DNA of 64,000 bases. Origin: Luzula sylvatica. Lineage: Eukaryota; Streptophyta; Magnoliopsida; Poales; Juncaceae. The notes beneath the pieces were generated by a model, which was not told the origin of the DNA, did not search any database, and worked only from the letters and a program-made list of their open reading frames with translations. The stretch covers positions 17,946,667 to 18,010,666 of the forward strand of contig OX326956.1 in the NCBI GenBank assembly GCA_946800325.1. Reading direction: 5' to 3'. Positions 9,313 to 20,529 of this stretch are shown here, piece by piece; within the stretch, counting starts at the first letter, position 1, and every line of letters begins with the position of its first letter. A program made the translations under genes and the position numbers.

Positions 9313-10705
9313 GATCTAGATATGTGTCCTCGCTTTGAAGATACCTTGTTAACCGCAAAGAACAGATTGTGCCAAATAATAGTACTCGATAAAAATTGAA
9401 AGCTCACAAATTTGCGAGTTCAAAGAGATTCGGCTTCACTTTTCGTCATCGGATCCGTCGTTTGTTGTTAGATAATACCAAATAACAATACTCAATTACG
9501 AGTTTTTTGAGGAAAAAAATAAAAAAATGGAATACTTTACTTTTTTCAGACATCAAATTTGGCTTTTAATAGAGTTCAATTAGAAGTTTTTTGGAAGTGC
9601 TAAACTTTAATTTTTGTATTTCTATAATGTTTTTTTTTAAATAGAAATTTTCACGTGTTTGACTTCAATTACAAAATATTTTGATTATTTTGTTCGTTTA
9701 GGCATTATTTTTGTCTTTTTCAGGAAAATATGATAATTGATTTTTTTTTTAAATGCGGGTTATTTTTGTCAATTACGAAATGTATATATTGTTCATGTAT
9801 TTCAGAAAAATATTTTTGAGAACTTGTTAATTTTCATGTTTCGGTGCGGACCTTTTCAACTTTGTATTACACAATTTTGTTTATAATCTATGCTTCAAAG
9901 CAGTAGAAATAAGCAAAAAATAATTTAATAATAAATATTAAAACGAATTACTTGTTCAATACAAACATGAACATTATATACATTTCATTAATTATCTAAA
10001 TTTTTGAGAACTTGTTAATCTATATATTTATATACATTATTAAATATAAAATTATATATTTAGATAGTAGCGAAAACAGGATACATATTTCTGTTGATTG
10101 TGATTTTGTACAAAAATTACATTGATCAAGTATGAACATGCTATATTGCTATATTTTAATGAATATGTATGAAATTAATTTGATTACTGTTAATTTTGAT
10201 TGTATTAGCGTTTATTTGTACTTTATAAATGTATGGTTTTTATAATTTGTGTGCGTTAAATTTTGTTAAGATAATATCTGGAGATTGTGTGTTCTTTCAC
10301 TGTTGAAACATTTAAATGGATCATAAATTAAAAATTTGGGCATGCCATATCTTTGTATCTTATTTAATTATTTAACTTACAATACATATGAGGGCCGGCC
10401 TTGCTTTTGAATTTAAGCCTGTAATTTTGAGCCGAAACTAAAATATTATCCTCATCATATATTCAATACTCATGCGTTCGTTCATCAATTATATAATTTA
10501 TATGTGACCTGGTTCACTGGTTGTTATGAAATGTGAAATTAATGAATGTTGATTTATCATGACTAATATATAAGAAGTAGTATTATTTCATGAGTATAAT
10601 AAGATATTTTAAAAGAACGAGCATAAATGAAATTTGCCTTATTATAGACATCATACTCAAAAGAATATACCGAGAAAACTTAAAACATAAAAATTGGTTA
10701 TAAGA
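9313..10705. repeat. 1.4-kb dispersed repeat C, copy 1 (partner 29007-30400)
   Basis: Nearly the whole block is repeated in the same orientation at 29007-30400. Shared words include TGTGTCCTCGCTTTGAAGAT, CATCGGATCCGTCGTTTGTT and GGGTGCGGACCTTTTCAACT-like sequence. Near the right end both have a GAGGGYCGGCCTTGC motif that resembles a hAT terminus. The left end matches coding sequence of a hAT-type transposase on the minus strand. This looks like a decayed hAT element. A short internal duplication of the CTTGTTAACCGCAAAG word lies at about 9299-9360. Confidence 0.8.
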
Positions 10706-10710
10706 TAACA
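10440..10710. repeat. Repeat family D, copy 1 (also 24360, 25270 and 30180)
   Basis: The segment with TATGAAATGTGAAATTAATG, ACTAATATATAAGAAG and TTATAGACATCAT also occurs at about 24360-24635, 25270-25535 and 30180-30400, all in the same orientation. Here and at 30180 it is the right end of repeat C. The other two are separate, more diverged copies. Confidence 0.65.
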
Positions 10711-10829
10711 AGGCGAGTAACCACCAGACTAGATTGGATGCACATATATGTTTTTGTCCATTGAGATAATCTTAATAATGATATTTGCTAGGGGTTAATT
10801 TGTATATGATCCATGTACTTCACATATAC

Positions 10830-11330
10830 GGGGGTCGGTATTCGGTTGAACCGAACCGAACCGAATCGATTAAGACCAAACCGAATCAAACCGAATCGAA
10901 CTAAATTCAAATCGAACCGAACCAAATAAAATTTGAACCGATTTAAAACCGAACCGATTAAACCGAATTTCTTATTCGGTTTGTTCGGTTGAACCGAATA
11001 AGAAGTTTTATAATGATACAATTCAAATTTTATTTAACAAAAGAATATAAAAACAAATCATATAAAATGTAATTATATTATTTATAATTTTAAAATATAA
11101 AATATTAATTTTTTAAAATAAACATAATAAAAACATTAAAAATAATACTAATTCGGTCGGTTCGGTTTAATCGGTTTTAGAAATACCAAAACCGAACCGA
11201 ACCGAATAAACCGAATAATATCAATTTTTGAACCGAACCGAACCGAATAAACCGAATAAACTGAACCGATTAAATCGAATTCGACCGGTTCAGTTCGATT
11301 TCCAAATAAACCGAACCATTTGCCCACCCC
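10830..11330. mobile_element. MITE-like foldback element rich in GGTTCGGTT
   Basis: Its ends are GGGGGTCGGTA and, inverted, GGGGTGGGCA, each running into GGTTCGGTT repeats. The three bases TAC occur on both sides (10827-10829 and 11331-11333), a possible 3-bp target duplication. Inside, CCGAACCGAA-type arms flank an AT-rich core. Elements of this composition are common in plants. The superfamily is not certain. Open frames in the arms are products of the repeat. Confidence 0.65.
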
Positions 11331-11333
11331 TAC

Positions 11334-13130
11334 TTACAAATTCTTGTTATCTGCCGGTAGTATTAAATTGCTCCGGATACAACAAAATGAATTTTGGATT
11401 ATTATTTTTTCTTTCATTTTGGTCTAAGTTATGATACTATTTTAGTTTGATTTGATCCAAACACTTGTTATTTCTATAATTTTGCTTTTTAATATTTGTT
11501 GTATTGTTGTTTTGTATTTGATATTTATTTATTTGTTTTTCTTGAGTCAACTTATTTTTAAAACCAAATTTTACAAGTTCCCTGGTATTTCGTCGTTTTT
11601 TTTAGGTTATTCTAAGGAATTTTAATTTTAATAAATACATGAACAATATGTACATTGCATACATTATTTATAATTTAAAATATTTTGTTAATTCTCTAAA
11701 ATTTCAGATACTCATTATTCTCTATATTTATATTTTCATAAATTTACGTATTTTTGTTTGAGCTTCTATATTTTGATTAGTGTCGGTAAAAGAATAAATT
11801 TTTTTTTTTTTGGTGAAAGGCAAGTGCGATGGGTGCTCGGTCCAATCTTTTTTATAAATGAAAAGAAAAAAATTACAATATTTATAACAACCGACTTTGT
11901 GAAAATGAATCAGTATAATATTTTTTATAAATGAAAAATTTTCCTAGCCTATATTAAACCATGCTCGAAATTTAGTTTGACTAGCAATTGATCCGCCATT
12001 TGCATATAAGGTCCACAATGGATTTCGCTATTAGGTCGTGCATTCAGCCTTTTTTTTGAAACTAGGAGAATACTCGCGTTACGCGGCGAGCATGTAAATT
12101 ATGTTTTCATTATAACACAATTATATATTTGTACGATAATATTAATAATATCATCTTAAAATAAAATTATTTGAATTCATTTATCAATGATCATTCATAT
12201 GTTTTATAATTATATTACATGACGATAACCAAAAATCTCATTTTTCTAATCAAATAATAATACTTATATTAGTGTCATTACATAATAATATATACGCATA
12301 ATATATAATACAATTTTAATAAAAACATGACAACATATATTATATCATTTTTCACAATATTTCATACAATATAAAATATTAAAATAATGAATCATACAAC
12401 ATATGTTGTAACACATTATTAATTATATAGTAGTAATAATTTTTATTGATTCAAAATGCAATGGAAAATATAAAATAATATAAAACTTAATAGTGAAAGT
12501 AATTTAATTAATGATACCAAATTTAATTTATAATAATATATATACAATTTTTTTCATATTATATGATTTTTTTATATTTTGTAAAATATCAATACAATTT
12601 GATAGGTGTTTATAAATTTAAAAAGTTATTTAGATGGCTAATTTTTTTTAATTCTATTTTTTTTGAAAAAAATTTGTTTGCATAAAAATACAAATATAAT
12701 CTACATAGCGTTATATGATATTCTTATTGTTATAATTTTTTAAAAATAAATAATTGTACTTAAAAATTATATTATGTTAATAAAATTCTTAAAATATACA
12801 TTATGTAAATATGTATTATTTTGCATTGTATTTTCTTACATAATACCAATTGAAATTATGAAAAATGTATGTATGAACTATGTTAATATGGATGTCAAAA
12901 TAAAGAAAAAAATCAAAGGAATATATTTGATGGGTTTATAAATTAAATTTCCAAAATAATGCTAATATATGTTGTATTTTTTATAATATTACATATTAAA
13001 TTATTAATATTGCATATACAAACTTTTCATATTCCATTGCATTCACATTTGATCATGTAATCTTATGTGAAATATTAAACAATTGATTAGACTTGGTCTA
13101 ATATGATTCTAACCAATAATAATATGCCAC
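11334..13130. other. AT-rich intergenic DNA, no gene seen
   Basis: The sequence is very AT-rich with scattered homopolymers. A GC-richer word, ACTCGCGTTACGCGGCGAGC, at about 12072-12091 resembles the edge of a common plant non-autonomous element, but no partner end was found. Nothing else is supportable. Confidence 0.5.
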
Positions 13131-13240
13131 ATCATTAATGTATGATGATGTGGCTTTCTAAGAATGCTTGAAACATGGTGTAAAATAATAACACATAAAT
13201 GACTACACAAAATATGATCTTCAAAAAATCTAACAAAAAA

Positions 13241-13608
13241 ATAATGATTGAGATTAAGCCACATCACTACATCTAATGGTTCAAATTAATACTTAAAAAT
13301 AATAATAGAAAATGCATGTCTTAAATGATCAAATATAATATGAATGCTTATGATGAATCCACATCATACAATCTAATGATTGATAATAAAGATAAGCATG
13401 ATGATGTGGCTTCATGAGTAAAAAATAATGATTGAGATTAAGCCACATCACTACATCTAATGGTTCAAATTAATACTTAAAAATAATAATACAAAATGCA
13501 TGTCTTAAATGATCAAATATAATATGAATGCTTATGATGAATCCACATCATACAATCTAATGATTGATAATAAAGATAAGCATGATGATGTGGCTTCATG
13601 AGTAGCCT
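13241..13608. repeat. Two direct copies of a 184-bp foldback unit
   Basis: The segment starting ATAATGATTGAGATTAAG at 13241 is repeated from 13425 with almost no change. Each copy starts with AAGCCACATCACTAC and ends with GATGATGTGGCTT, so each has inverted ends and can fold on itself. A partial relative (GATGATGTGGCTT near 13143) precedes them. The near identity points to a recent tandem duplication of a small MITE-like unit. Confidence 0.8.
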
Positions 13609-13612
13609 CAAA

Positions 13613-13924
13613 GATAGGTGCAAAATAAGGGGGTGGTTAAATTTTTTATTATTGTGTTTCCTGCACAATGACCAAATTGATGCGAGCCACTTAGGCCTTT
13701 TCTTTGAAATTTTTTATTATTGTGTTTCCTGCACAATGACCAAATTGATGCGAGCCATTTAATATAGGCTCTCGGCATTTGAGGTGGCGTTCGGCTCAAT
13801 GGAGCGCCAAACATGATGCGTGAAAGGGCATTCCACAAAGAGGTGGAGGGCCGTTTCGTTGGGGTGTGTGTAAAGCGCGTAAGTCGGGTCATGCGATCAT
13901 CCCGGCTTAAAAAGATTGTCCATC
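13613..13924 (-). pseudogene. LINE reverse-transcriptase C-terminal fragment (zf-RVT and tail)
   Basis: The minus strand reads HPNETALHLFVECPFTHHVW from the zinc-binding domain, then a tail with WLASIWSLCRKHNNKKF. This resembles the conserved end of plant LINE polyproteins (ASIWSLWLERNRRIF type). It closely matches the fragment at 30409-30540 but has stop codons and frame breaks. A 68-base stretch of the tail is duplicated (about 13638-13705 and 13706-13775). The upstream side of the fragment is cut exactly where the GC-rich minisatellite begins. Confidence 0.75.
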
Positions 13925-14520
13925 GGGCCGGACCCCCCCTCGAGGCCCGGCCCCTCATCGGGCGCCGGACCCCCCACCCCCGAGGCCCGGCCCCTCATCG
14001 GGCGCCGGACCCCCCACCCCCGAGGCCCGGCCCCTCTTCGGGCCGGACCCCCAACCCCCGAGGCCCGGCCCCTCATCGGGCCGGACCCCCAACCCCCGAG
14101 GCCCGGCCCCTCATCGGGCCGGACCCCCAACCCCCGAGGCCCGGCCCCTCTTCGGGCCGGACCCATCCCCCCCCCCCCCGAGGCCCGGCCCCTCATCGGG
14201 CCGGACCCCCCCACCCCGAGGCCCGGCCCCTCATCGGGCCGGACCCCCCCACCCCGAGGCCCGGCCCCTCTTCGGGCTGGACCCCCACCCCGAGGCCCGG
14301 CCCCTCTTCGGGCCGGACCCCCCACCCCGAGGCCCGGCCCCTCTTCGGGCCGGACCCCCCACCCCGAGGCCCGGCCCCTCATCGGGCCGGACCCCCCCAC
14401 CCCCGAGGCCCGGCCCCTCTTCGGGCCGGACCCACCCCCACGGGACCGGCCCATTATTGGCCGGACCCCTCCCGCAAGCCCGACCCATTTTGGGCCGGAC
14501 TCCACCACCCCCTCATGGGG
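13922..14520. repeat. GC-rich minisatellite, about 38-bp unit, about 17 copies
   Basis: Units read GGGCCGGACCCCC-ACCCC-GAGGCCCGGCCCCTC-ATC/TTC, with the last copies degenerate. The block is very GC- and CpG-rich in otherwise AT-rich DNA. The long open frames here (Pro/Gly/Arg-rich in several frames on both strands) come from a unit lacking stop codons and are not genes. Similar GGCCCGG-rich tracts occur inside some plant hAT-type non-autonomous elements, but no ends are visible here. Confidence 0.9.
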
Positions 14521-14579
14521 CCGGTCCGGGTCCTCGACCCGAACCCCACAGCCCGCTCCGCCTCCACAGCCCCTGCAAA

Positions 14580-14720
14580 AACATTCATAAAATATACTAT
14601 ACACATGCATCATCATACATCACACGCATACACCACACTGAACCCACACACATACATCACATCTACACACACACATACAACAAATAACACACATGTACAT
14701 CACATACAAAATACAAAAAA
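14580..14720. repeat. CA-rich simple sequence
   Basis: Imperfect ACACATACATCACA-type sequence follows directly on the GC-rich minisatellite. It is a low-complexity tract with no unit strict enough to define. Confidence 0.6.
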
Positions 14721-15640
14721 TACACAAAGAAGTCTCATGTACTTGCTGTTTTGCAATTGCCAAATCTTGTACTTCAAAACCTACAGTAAAATGAAGAGAA
14801 CAATTAAGCTTGTAAAATATAGGCAATTTTTGAATTCTTGAAAAAAATTCATACTTTAAACAAATTTGAACCAAATAATGATTCAGTTATGAATCTGAAA
14901 AATAAACAGGATAGATTTTTTTTTTCAAAAAACAGGAATTACCTGAAATAGTTTTGCTTGAATTCTTGAAAAAATTTCGACGACTTGACTTCGCATTTGA
15001 GCCGTCTCTCCTAGCTTACTGCAGCTAGCTTCTGCCTATGTTAAAACAAAAAAAAATGATAATCTTGACAAAAAAACACAACTTAATTGACAAAAAGTAT
15101 ATATTATTTTTGAGGAAACAAAAAATAGAACTTTTTTTAATGCTTCTGCCTGGAACTTTTTGTATAGTACAAACAAAAGCACTGCATATTTTTGAAATTC
15201 ACTAATATTTGCAATTTCGGCAAAGAGGAACAATAGAAAAATGTCCAGCTGGCAGAATTGCCAATTGCAAAAACTGTGAATTGCAAAATTGCGCTGAAAT
15301 TGCAAATTGTAAAAATTAAAGATCAGACAGTAATAATCTTTTTTCTAATTTTTGAGCTTTTTGAGAACACAAACCAAAGATGGAATCTGTTTCGGGGAAA
15401 AACAAGCCATTCAAAAAATTCAAAAGTACAAAAATACAAGGAAGAAGAAGACAAACCTCTCTGAGGACGCGATTGAATGGCAAGGACCAAGGTAGCAAGC
15501 CACCATGGAGTCTCTCTCTGTTTCTTAACGTTCCCAAATCCCATTCTCATTCAGATCCTGCCAGCACGAGATTCTTTCACTTTCACGTTCCCAAATCCCA
15601 TTCTCTCTGTATGAAAAGAAGAAACGAGAATTCTTACATG
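14721..15640. other. Intergenic DNA with no gene supported
   Basis: Several short overlapping frames exist on both strands with no recognisable domain. Short AATTGC-rich words recur at about 15255-15310. The word TTCCCAAATCCCATTCTC occurs twice at about 15531 and 15588, a small local duplication. Confidence 0.4.
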
Positions 15641-15866
15641 TTCTTAGAAAGAAATCAGCGAATCTGAAGATAGCTTTTTCCTTACTTGCGAATGTTGGAG
15701 GAAGAGAGCAAGGGCGACTTTTGTCGGAAAGAAGTTTCTAACTTTTCGGAAAGAATGTTGGGGAAAATGGGAAATGAACGAGGATTTCATCTTCTGTGTC
15801 GACTCTGCAGGAGTTTCGACATATCTGGACGGAGAGAAGCAAGAAGAGTACTTTCTGAATATAAAG

Positions 15867-15905
<39 letters not shown>

Positions 15906-16010
15906 GCAAGAAGGAAGGGGAGAAAGGTCTGGGAGAATATAAGGACAAAGGGAGTAGAATCCCAACGTTCGAATGACACCTCGAAATGACCGTTGGGATT
16001 TCCTGCGGTT
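15640..16010 (-). other. Possible gene 5' leader with CT-rich tract
   Basis: Read on the minus strand, the region has the character of a plant 5' leader: a long CTCTCT tract (15869-15902 on the plus strand as GA) followed by moderately GC-rich sequence. Open frames exist on both strands, but I recognise no family in any of them. It may be the first exon of a lost or remote gene. Evidence is compositional only. Confidence 0.25.
15869..15902. repeat. (GA)n microsatellite, about 17 units
   Basis: This is an uninterrupted GA dinucleotide run. It lies in a possible leader region and inflates Ser/Leu- or Arg/Glu-rich frames. Confidence 0.95.
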
Positions 16011-16141
16011 TAGTCTGTGGTTATTTGTATGTCTTTGTGTTGTTGGTCTTTATACCTCTCAAAAGATCAAATCAGATGATTTGATTTAATTCCAATTGCT
16101 AGAAATTGCACATTTGATTACACACTCAATTATTATGCTTC

Positions 16142-16534
16142 GGGGCCGTTTGGTTCGTGCTTTGGAGAATGTCTTGGCATGAAATATGTCAAGGAATCTC
16201 ATGCCAAGACATATCATTACATGGCATACTATAATACTTTGTTTGGTTGTTACAATTATTTATTCCATGGCATAATCAAAAAATATAAAAATGAGTTTAT
16301 TTATAGAAACTTTGAACAATTTATTTTTGGAAATTAAATTAAAATGTATTCCCTCCTCATGGGAATAGAGAAAAGCCACCAATTTTGGTGGTAATCATAT
16401 TCCCATCAATTATGCCCTAGGGAATGGAGTATGTCATTACTTTATTACCGAGCGCGCAAACCAAACATGAGAATTGAATCCAAGATTGAGTATGCCAAGG
16501 CATTCTGATAGTAAAGCTCCAACCAAACGCCCCC
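16142..16534. mobile_element. Tourist-like (PIF/Harbinger) MITE, about 393 bp
   Basis: The left end GGGGCCGTTTGGTT and the right end, read inverted, GGGGGCGTTTGGTT are matching terminal repeats. Both are followed by a GCTTT/GTGCTTT motif. GGGNCGTTTGGTT is the usual end of plant Tourist elements. The right flank is TTA and the left flank TTC, so the 3-bp target duplication has one change. There is no coding capacity. Confidence 0.85.
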
Positions 16535-16539
16535 TTAGG

Positions 16540-17390
16540 GTATGTATTCAAATTCAAATTCAAATACATATTATATATCAAGGCATATAACTATTGTAAA
16601 TTATATGAATAATGTAATAAGTTTTATTTATACATCATTTAGTTGACAATCAGTATGGAATAATTAATTGTTAATGCTCAATTTGCATAAAGATCTTATT
16701 AGGAATTTTGATGAAACAAAAACTAGTGTAGAATGTAGAGTTTGCATTTCTAATATTTTTCTCTCTTGCTCAGAAGTACCAAATTGCAATAGTTCTATCA
16801 AATCCTCTTCATTTAATAAATATGCAATACATCTCAAATTCAATTATTTCTCCAAATTTCTTAAGACATTGTCATGACTTAGTCATTCTCCACAATTTTT
16901 AAGATATATGATTGTGTATACCACTACTATTAACAAAATAACAACATATATATATAAATTAGTATAATACTCGTCTGCGAATATTTTTTTAAAATTTTGA
17001 TATACTTATGAGATTTATACTGAGAGGAAATTAATTAGGAAAAATATAAAAATACCAAATTTGAATTTAAATATTTTTTACCTGGTAACTATAACCAAGT
17101 AGTTACTCAAATTACATAACAGTAAAGAATGACTTAAAAAAATGTTAAAAAGCCTTACTGTTTTTTTTGTCAAAAATGAAAATGATGGCTAATAATATTT
17201 AAGCTCGAGAAAGTTGTAAAATATTGAAAAGCAAATATAGGTGGATAAGTAGAACATTTAAAATTATGATTCAAAATTTAACACAATCAAAATTTCCAAA
17301 AAACAAAAAATAATTTTGTTTCCGGAAACAATCATGTTGCGCTTTTAAAGAAAAACCGAGATAAAAAGATAAAATGATAAACGTTGAAAA
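16540..17390. other. AT-rich intergenic DNA, no gene seen
   Basis: A short frame at 16668 shows no recognisable domain. No repeat or element end was found. Confidence 0.5.
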
Positions 17391-17399
17391 TAATTAACA

Positions 17400-18451
17400 A
17401 TAAGTCTAGGTAGCAGGAAATTGTTTACCGAATTGTTACCGAAAGCTTAGGTGGAGATGGGGTCCATCTAATTACACCTCCACCAAATAACACTTGATAG
17501 TTCCAAGTCTATGCAAAAATCTATGTAAAAAATACTTTCTCGTTTGAGACTTCATCTCCTCCACAGACGTCACGCTCCATGTCGTCCTTCTTCACAACTC
17601 CTCAAGATTTCACCTCCCATCCCTCTCCACGACTCAACCTCCTCCTTCCTTGTGCTTGCCTTCATCGTATCCCGTTGCCCTCCAAATCGGCGCCCAACTT
17701 ACAGCTTCGTGAACTCACTGAGACTTCACAGCTCACTGTCTTTTCGACGCCCATACAACTTTCAAAACTCAGCAAGTTCACAACTTTCAAAATTCACAGC
17801 TCTAAGGAAGATCTTGAGGGCTCACAGAGGGCTAAGTTGGCAACAATTTTTCCGGCGCCCAAACAACTCCACGAGACCTCACAGAGATTATGCAGAGATT
17901 TTACAATTTTTTTAGTGTAGAGCAAAATTTCATATGATTATGCAGAGATTTTACAACGTGTATAATTTTTCGATAGACTTTTTCTCTTGCAGAGAAATGC
18001 AATGTATCGGTTTGGTACCATGTACTTTGCAGAACTTTTACTACAAATACAATGAGTTGGTTCTTATGTTGATTTAAATTACTTCTAATCTCCAGTACAT
18101 GTACCATGTACTCTAAACGAAGAAATAGGGTACAAAAACTTTCATATGATTATCGCAAGGTATTTGGGCGGAGCCGCGGAGGTCAGATGATCTGAACAAG
18201 AGGAATTTGGGGAAATAGGGTACAAAAAGAAGAAATACGAATGTCAGTGATTTTCAGACCAAGATAAAAAGAAGTTCTTGCTTTTTCCATTGAAGGAATT
18301 ATACAAAGAAAATATTATGAATTCATGTATGGAAAGAAGAAGAAACCGCCAACTCAAAAGAAATGAAAATATTTTGCTGAAGTGGCACACCAATCTCCAC
18401 CTAAGCTTTCGGTAGCAATTCGGTAAACAATTTCCTGCTACCTAGACTTAT
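17400..18451. mobile_element. Mutator-like element with 59-bp inverted ends, candidate Pack-MULE
   Basis: The left end (17400-17458) starts ATAAGTCTAGGTAGCAGG. Read inverted, it matches the right end (18393-18451) with one difference in 59 bases. Nine-base flanks TAATTAACA (17391-17399) and TGAATAACA (18452-18460) match at 7 of 9 positions, the target-duplication length expected for Mutator-like elements. The interior from about 17540 to 17900 is GC-richer and holds two overlapping open frames (17544-17915 and 17579-17920), unlike its AT-rich surroundings. This suggests captured host-gene sequence. No transposase is present. Confidence 0.8.
17579..17920 (+). other. Open frame inside the Mutator-like element, possible captured exon
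   Basis: The 113-codon frame begins MSSFFTTPQDF and is Ser/Pro/Leu-rich. It overlaps another frame of similar length (17544-17915). Neither matches a family I know, and which frame is real cannot be told. The GC content and position inside long inverted ends fit a gene fragment carried by a Pack-MULE. A cytosine-rich stretch upstream (CTTCATCTCCTCCAC) resembles a plant 5' leader. Confidence 0.3.
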
Positions 18452-18460
18452 TGAATAACA

Positions 18461-19410
18461 AAACCCTTTTGACCAAAATATTATGGTTAAACTTTTGGTA
18501 TTTAATAACCAAAATATAATGAAATGAAGAAAAACTTTTGACCAAACCCTGTAATTAAGCATTATTTTGCCAATTAATATCTTTAGATCTATTATACTTT
18601 GCGAATTAATATGGTTAGGTCTATATACATTATATTGTAATAATTTAATTGTTCCAGTTTATTATAAAAAATAAAAAAAATTGTTCCAGTTACATTAATA
18701 CTTCCAAAAACAAAAAACAAAAATCATTAGTGCTGGTATACCGTACAAATTGAAGATGTTTTCTTGTTTCTCTTTGTGCTCGTACATTGACCAAAGAGTC
18801 CTTCTGCTTAATTAAGAGTACATTGACCAAATATGTCATCATTCAATTTACAATTTACAAATGTAGCTTTTTTTTTTTAATATTACGAAAAGAGTCCTTC
18901 TGCTGTGCCCCTATATATCATCCTCACACGATTAATGGGAGTTGTCGTTTGTATCCAAAATATCTTATAATTAATTTTGTAATTTTAATTTAATTATTTT
19001 AATGGAAAATTAATTCATTGAGTCATCGATTAGTTTAATTAAAAATTAATTAAATGAATTTTTAATTGTATTTAATTTATGTATTAATTGAATGCTTAAT
19101 TAGTTGGTTGCAAATTGAAGTCGTGAATTGATAAACATGACAAAATAATGTCATATTTACTCCATCATGAATTTGAAAGTGAAATGATGGGAAATAATAC
19201 AATTTTCCTTGCGAAAAATCCTCTTCAATCAAACTTTAACTTCTTCAAAGACATTGACCACGTAAAGATAACAAATAATTCAGAAATATCATTGAGACAT
19301 GTAAAATTAATTGTGAAATATTTAATTATTTAATTATAAATATTTAATTTCCAGTCTAGTCTAGCACCATCACCAAGAAGCATCATTGTTTGGGTGAAGT
19401 TAAATTTGCT
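18461..19410. other. AT-rich intergenic DNA, no gene seen
   Basis: There is only low-complexity A/T sequence and short frames. The word GAGTCCTTCTGC occurs twice (18797 and 18891), a minor duplication. Confidence 0.5.
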
Positions 19411-19417
19411 ATTTATA

Positions 19418-19449
<32 letters not shown>
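19418..19449. repeat. (AAT)n microsatellite, about 10 units
   Basis: A clean AAT trinucleotide run. Confidence 0.95.
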
Positions 19450-19451
<2 letters not shown>

Positions 19452-19576
19452 GAATATGATAAAATGAAATAAAATGGGAAAGGGATATGTAAGGGTACCA
19501 CCATCATTACCCATCTAGAAAAAGTACTCTTATCACTAGTTCCAAACTCGGCAATATTTAAAAAGAATAATGTTGC

Positions 19577-19800
19577 TCTTCCCCCACTACATATCCCCCA
19601 CAACTCTTGATGTGCTGGCTATGGATTAACACCCTACAAATTAACACAAAAACATGAGTTAACACCAAATTTTGCGTGTTATTTATATTATGTTATGAGT
19701 TAACATCAAATTAAGATGTTAAGCCATGTACTTGTGTGTTAATTTTTAGTGGTGACACGTCATCAAGAATGGTGGGGGATGATAGTGGGGGATGTACATC
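19577..19800. mobile_element. Small MITE-like element with CCCCCACTA inverted ends
   Basis: TTCCCCCACTACATATCCCCCAC on the left pairs with GTGGGGGATGATAGTGGGGG on the right (about 19777-19797). Between them, TTAACAC/GTGTTAA words alternate. The spacing of about 220 bases and the inverted ends fit a small MITE. I could not define a target duplication. Confidence 0.5.
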
Positions 19801-20235
19801 ATCACTCATTTAAAAATCATTGATATGAATTACTTACCCACAACTTCGTAATCTATGTTTAAAATTATGAACTAGTTACACCCAACATCAAAATAAAAAA
19901 TTACAAAAAACCCGTCTAATATGATCATGATAGATTCAAAAAAGTAGTATTTGTTGTTAACTAATTATTTTTATTTATGAAGAATATGCAAGGGTCTTTT
20001 TTGTAAATTTTGATAATGTAATTTTCCATTTTTTATTAATAAAATAATTAAAATAAATTTAACTTCAGGAGTATGTTTTAGTTAGATCCTTGAATAATTG
20101 AAGCTCCGGAAAGCACATTCGACCAATGAGCGTCTTTCTTTAGACCCATTTTCCATATGTAATACATGATCAACAACTAAAAAATAAAATAATGCAACAT
20201 AAATAATATGAAAACAAGAATATAGTAGATTTAGG
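19801..20235. other. AT-rich spacer, nothing recognised
   Basis: No open frame, repeat or element end is visible between the two small MITE-like elements. Confidence 0.5.
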
Positions 20236-20239
20236 TATA

Positions 20240-20525
20240 TGATTTAACGGGCCATATATTGTACCCTTCTATTTTTCCACAACATTCTCTATATCTCTAA
20301 TTAATGATTAATCAACATAATAATTAATTAAATAACACTCCACTAACAGTTAATTAATATGTAATTAAAATACATATATATTAACAATTCTTAATTAATA
20401 TCAATTAACTTTTAATCGAATATATTTTTCTTAATGACTATGCTAATTAATCATTAATGAATGATTAATTGGTGATATAGAGGATGTGGTGGGGAAATGA
20501 GGGGGTATGGTATAATTATCCATGA
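20240..20525. mobile_element. Foldback MITE-like element
   Basis: The left arm has TATTGTACCCTT, TTTTCCACAACATTCTCTATATC and AATTAATGATTAATC. The right arm carries their inverted counterparts (GATTAATTGGTGATATAGAGG, ATGTGGTGGGGAAA, GGTATGGTATAAT). The core is almost pure AATTAAT. The arms are imperfect, so the element is old. Confidence 0.65.
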
Positions 20526-20529
20526 TTTA

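Noticed and set aside
10788..11021. Asn/Arg/Phe-rich open frame on the minus strand and its plus-strand counterpart at 11228
   Set aside because: Both follow the GGTTCGGTT repeats of the foldback element at 10830-11330.
13813..14841. Long Pro/Gly/Arg-rich open frames on both strands
   Set aside because: They are created by a GC-rich 38-bp minisatellite unit without stop codons; all frames there are open and none has a domain.
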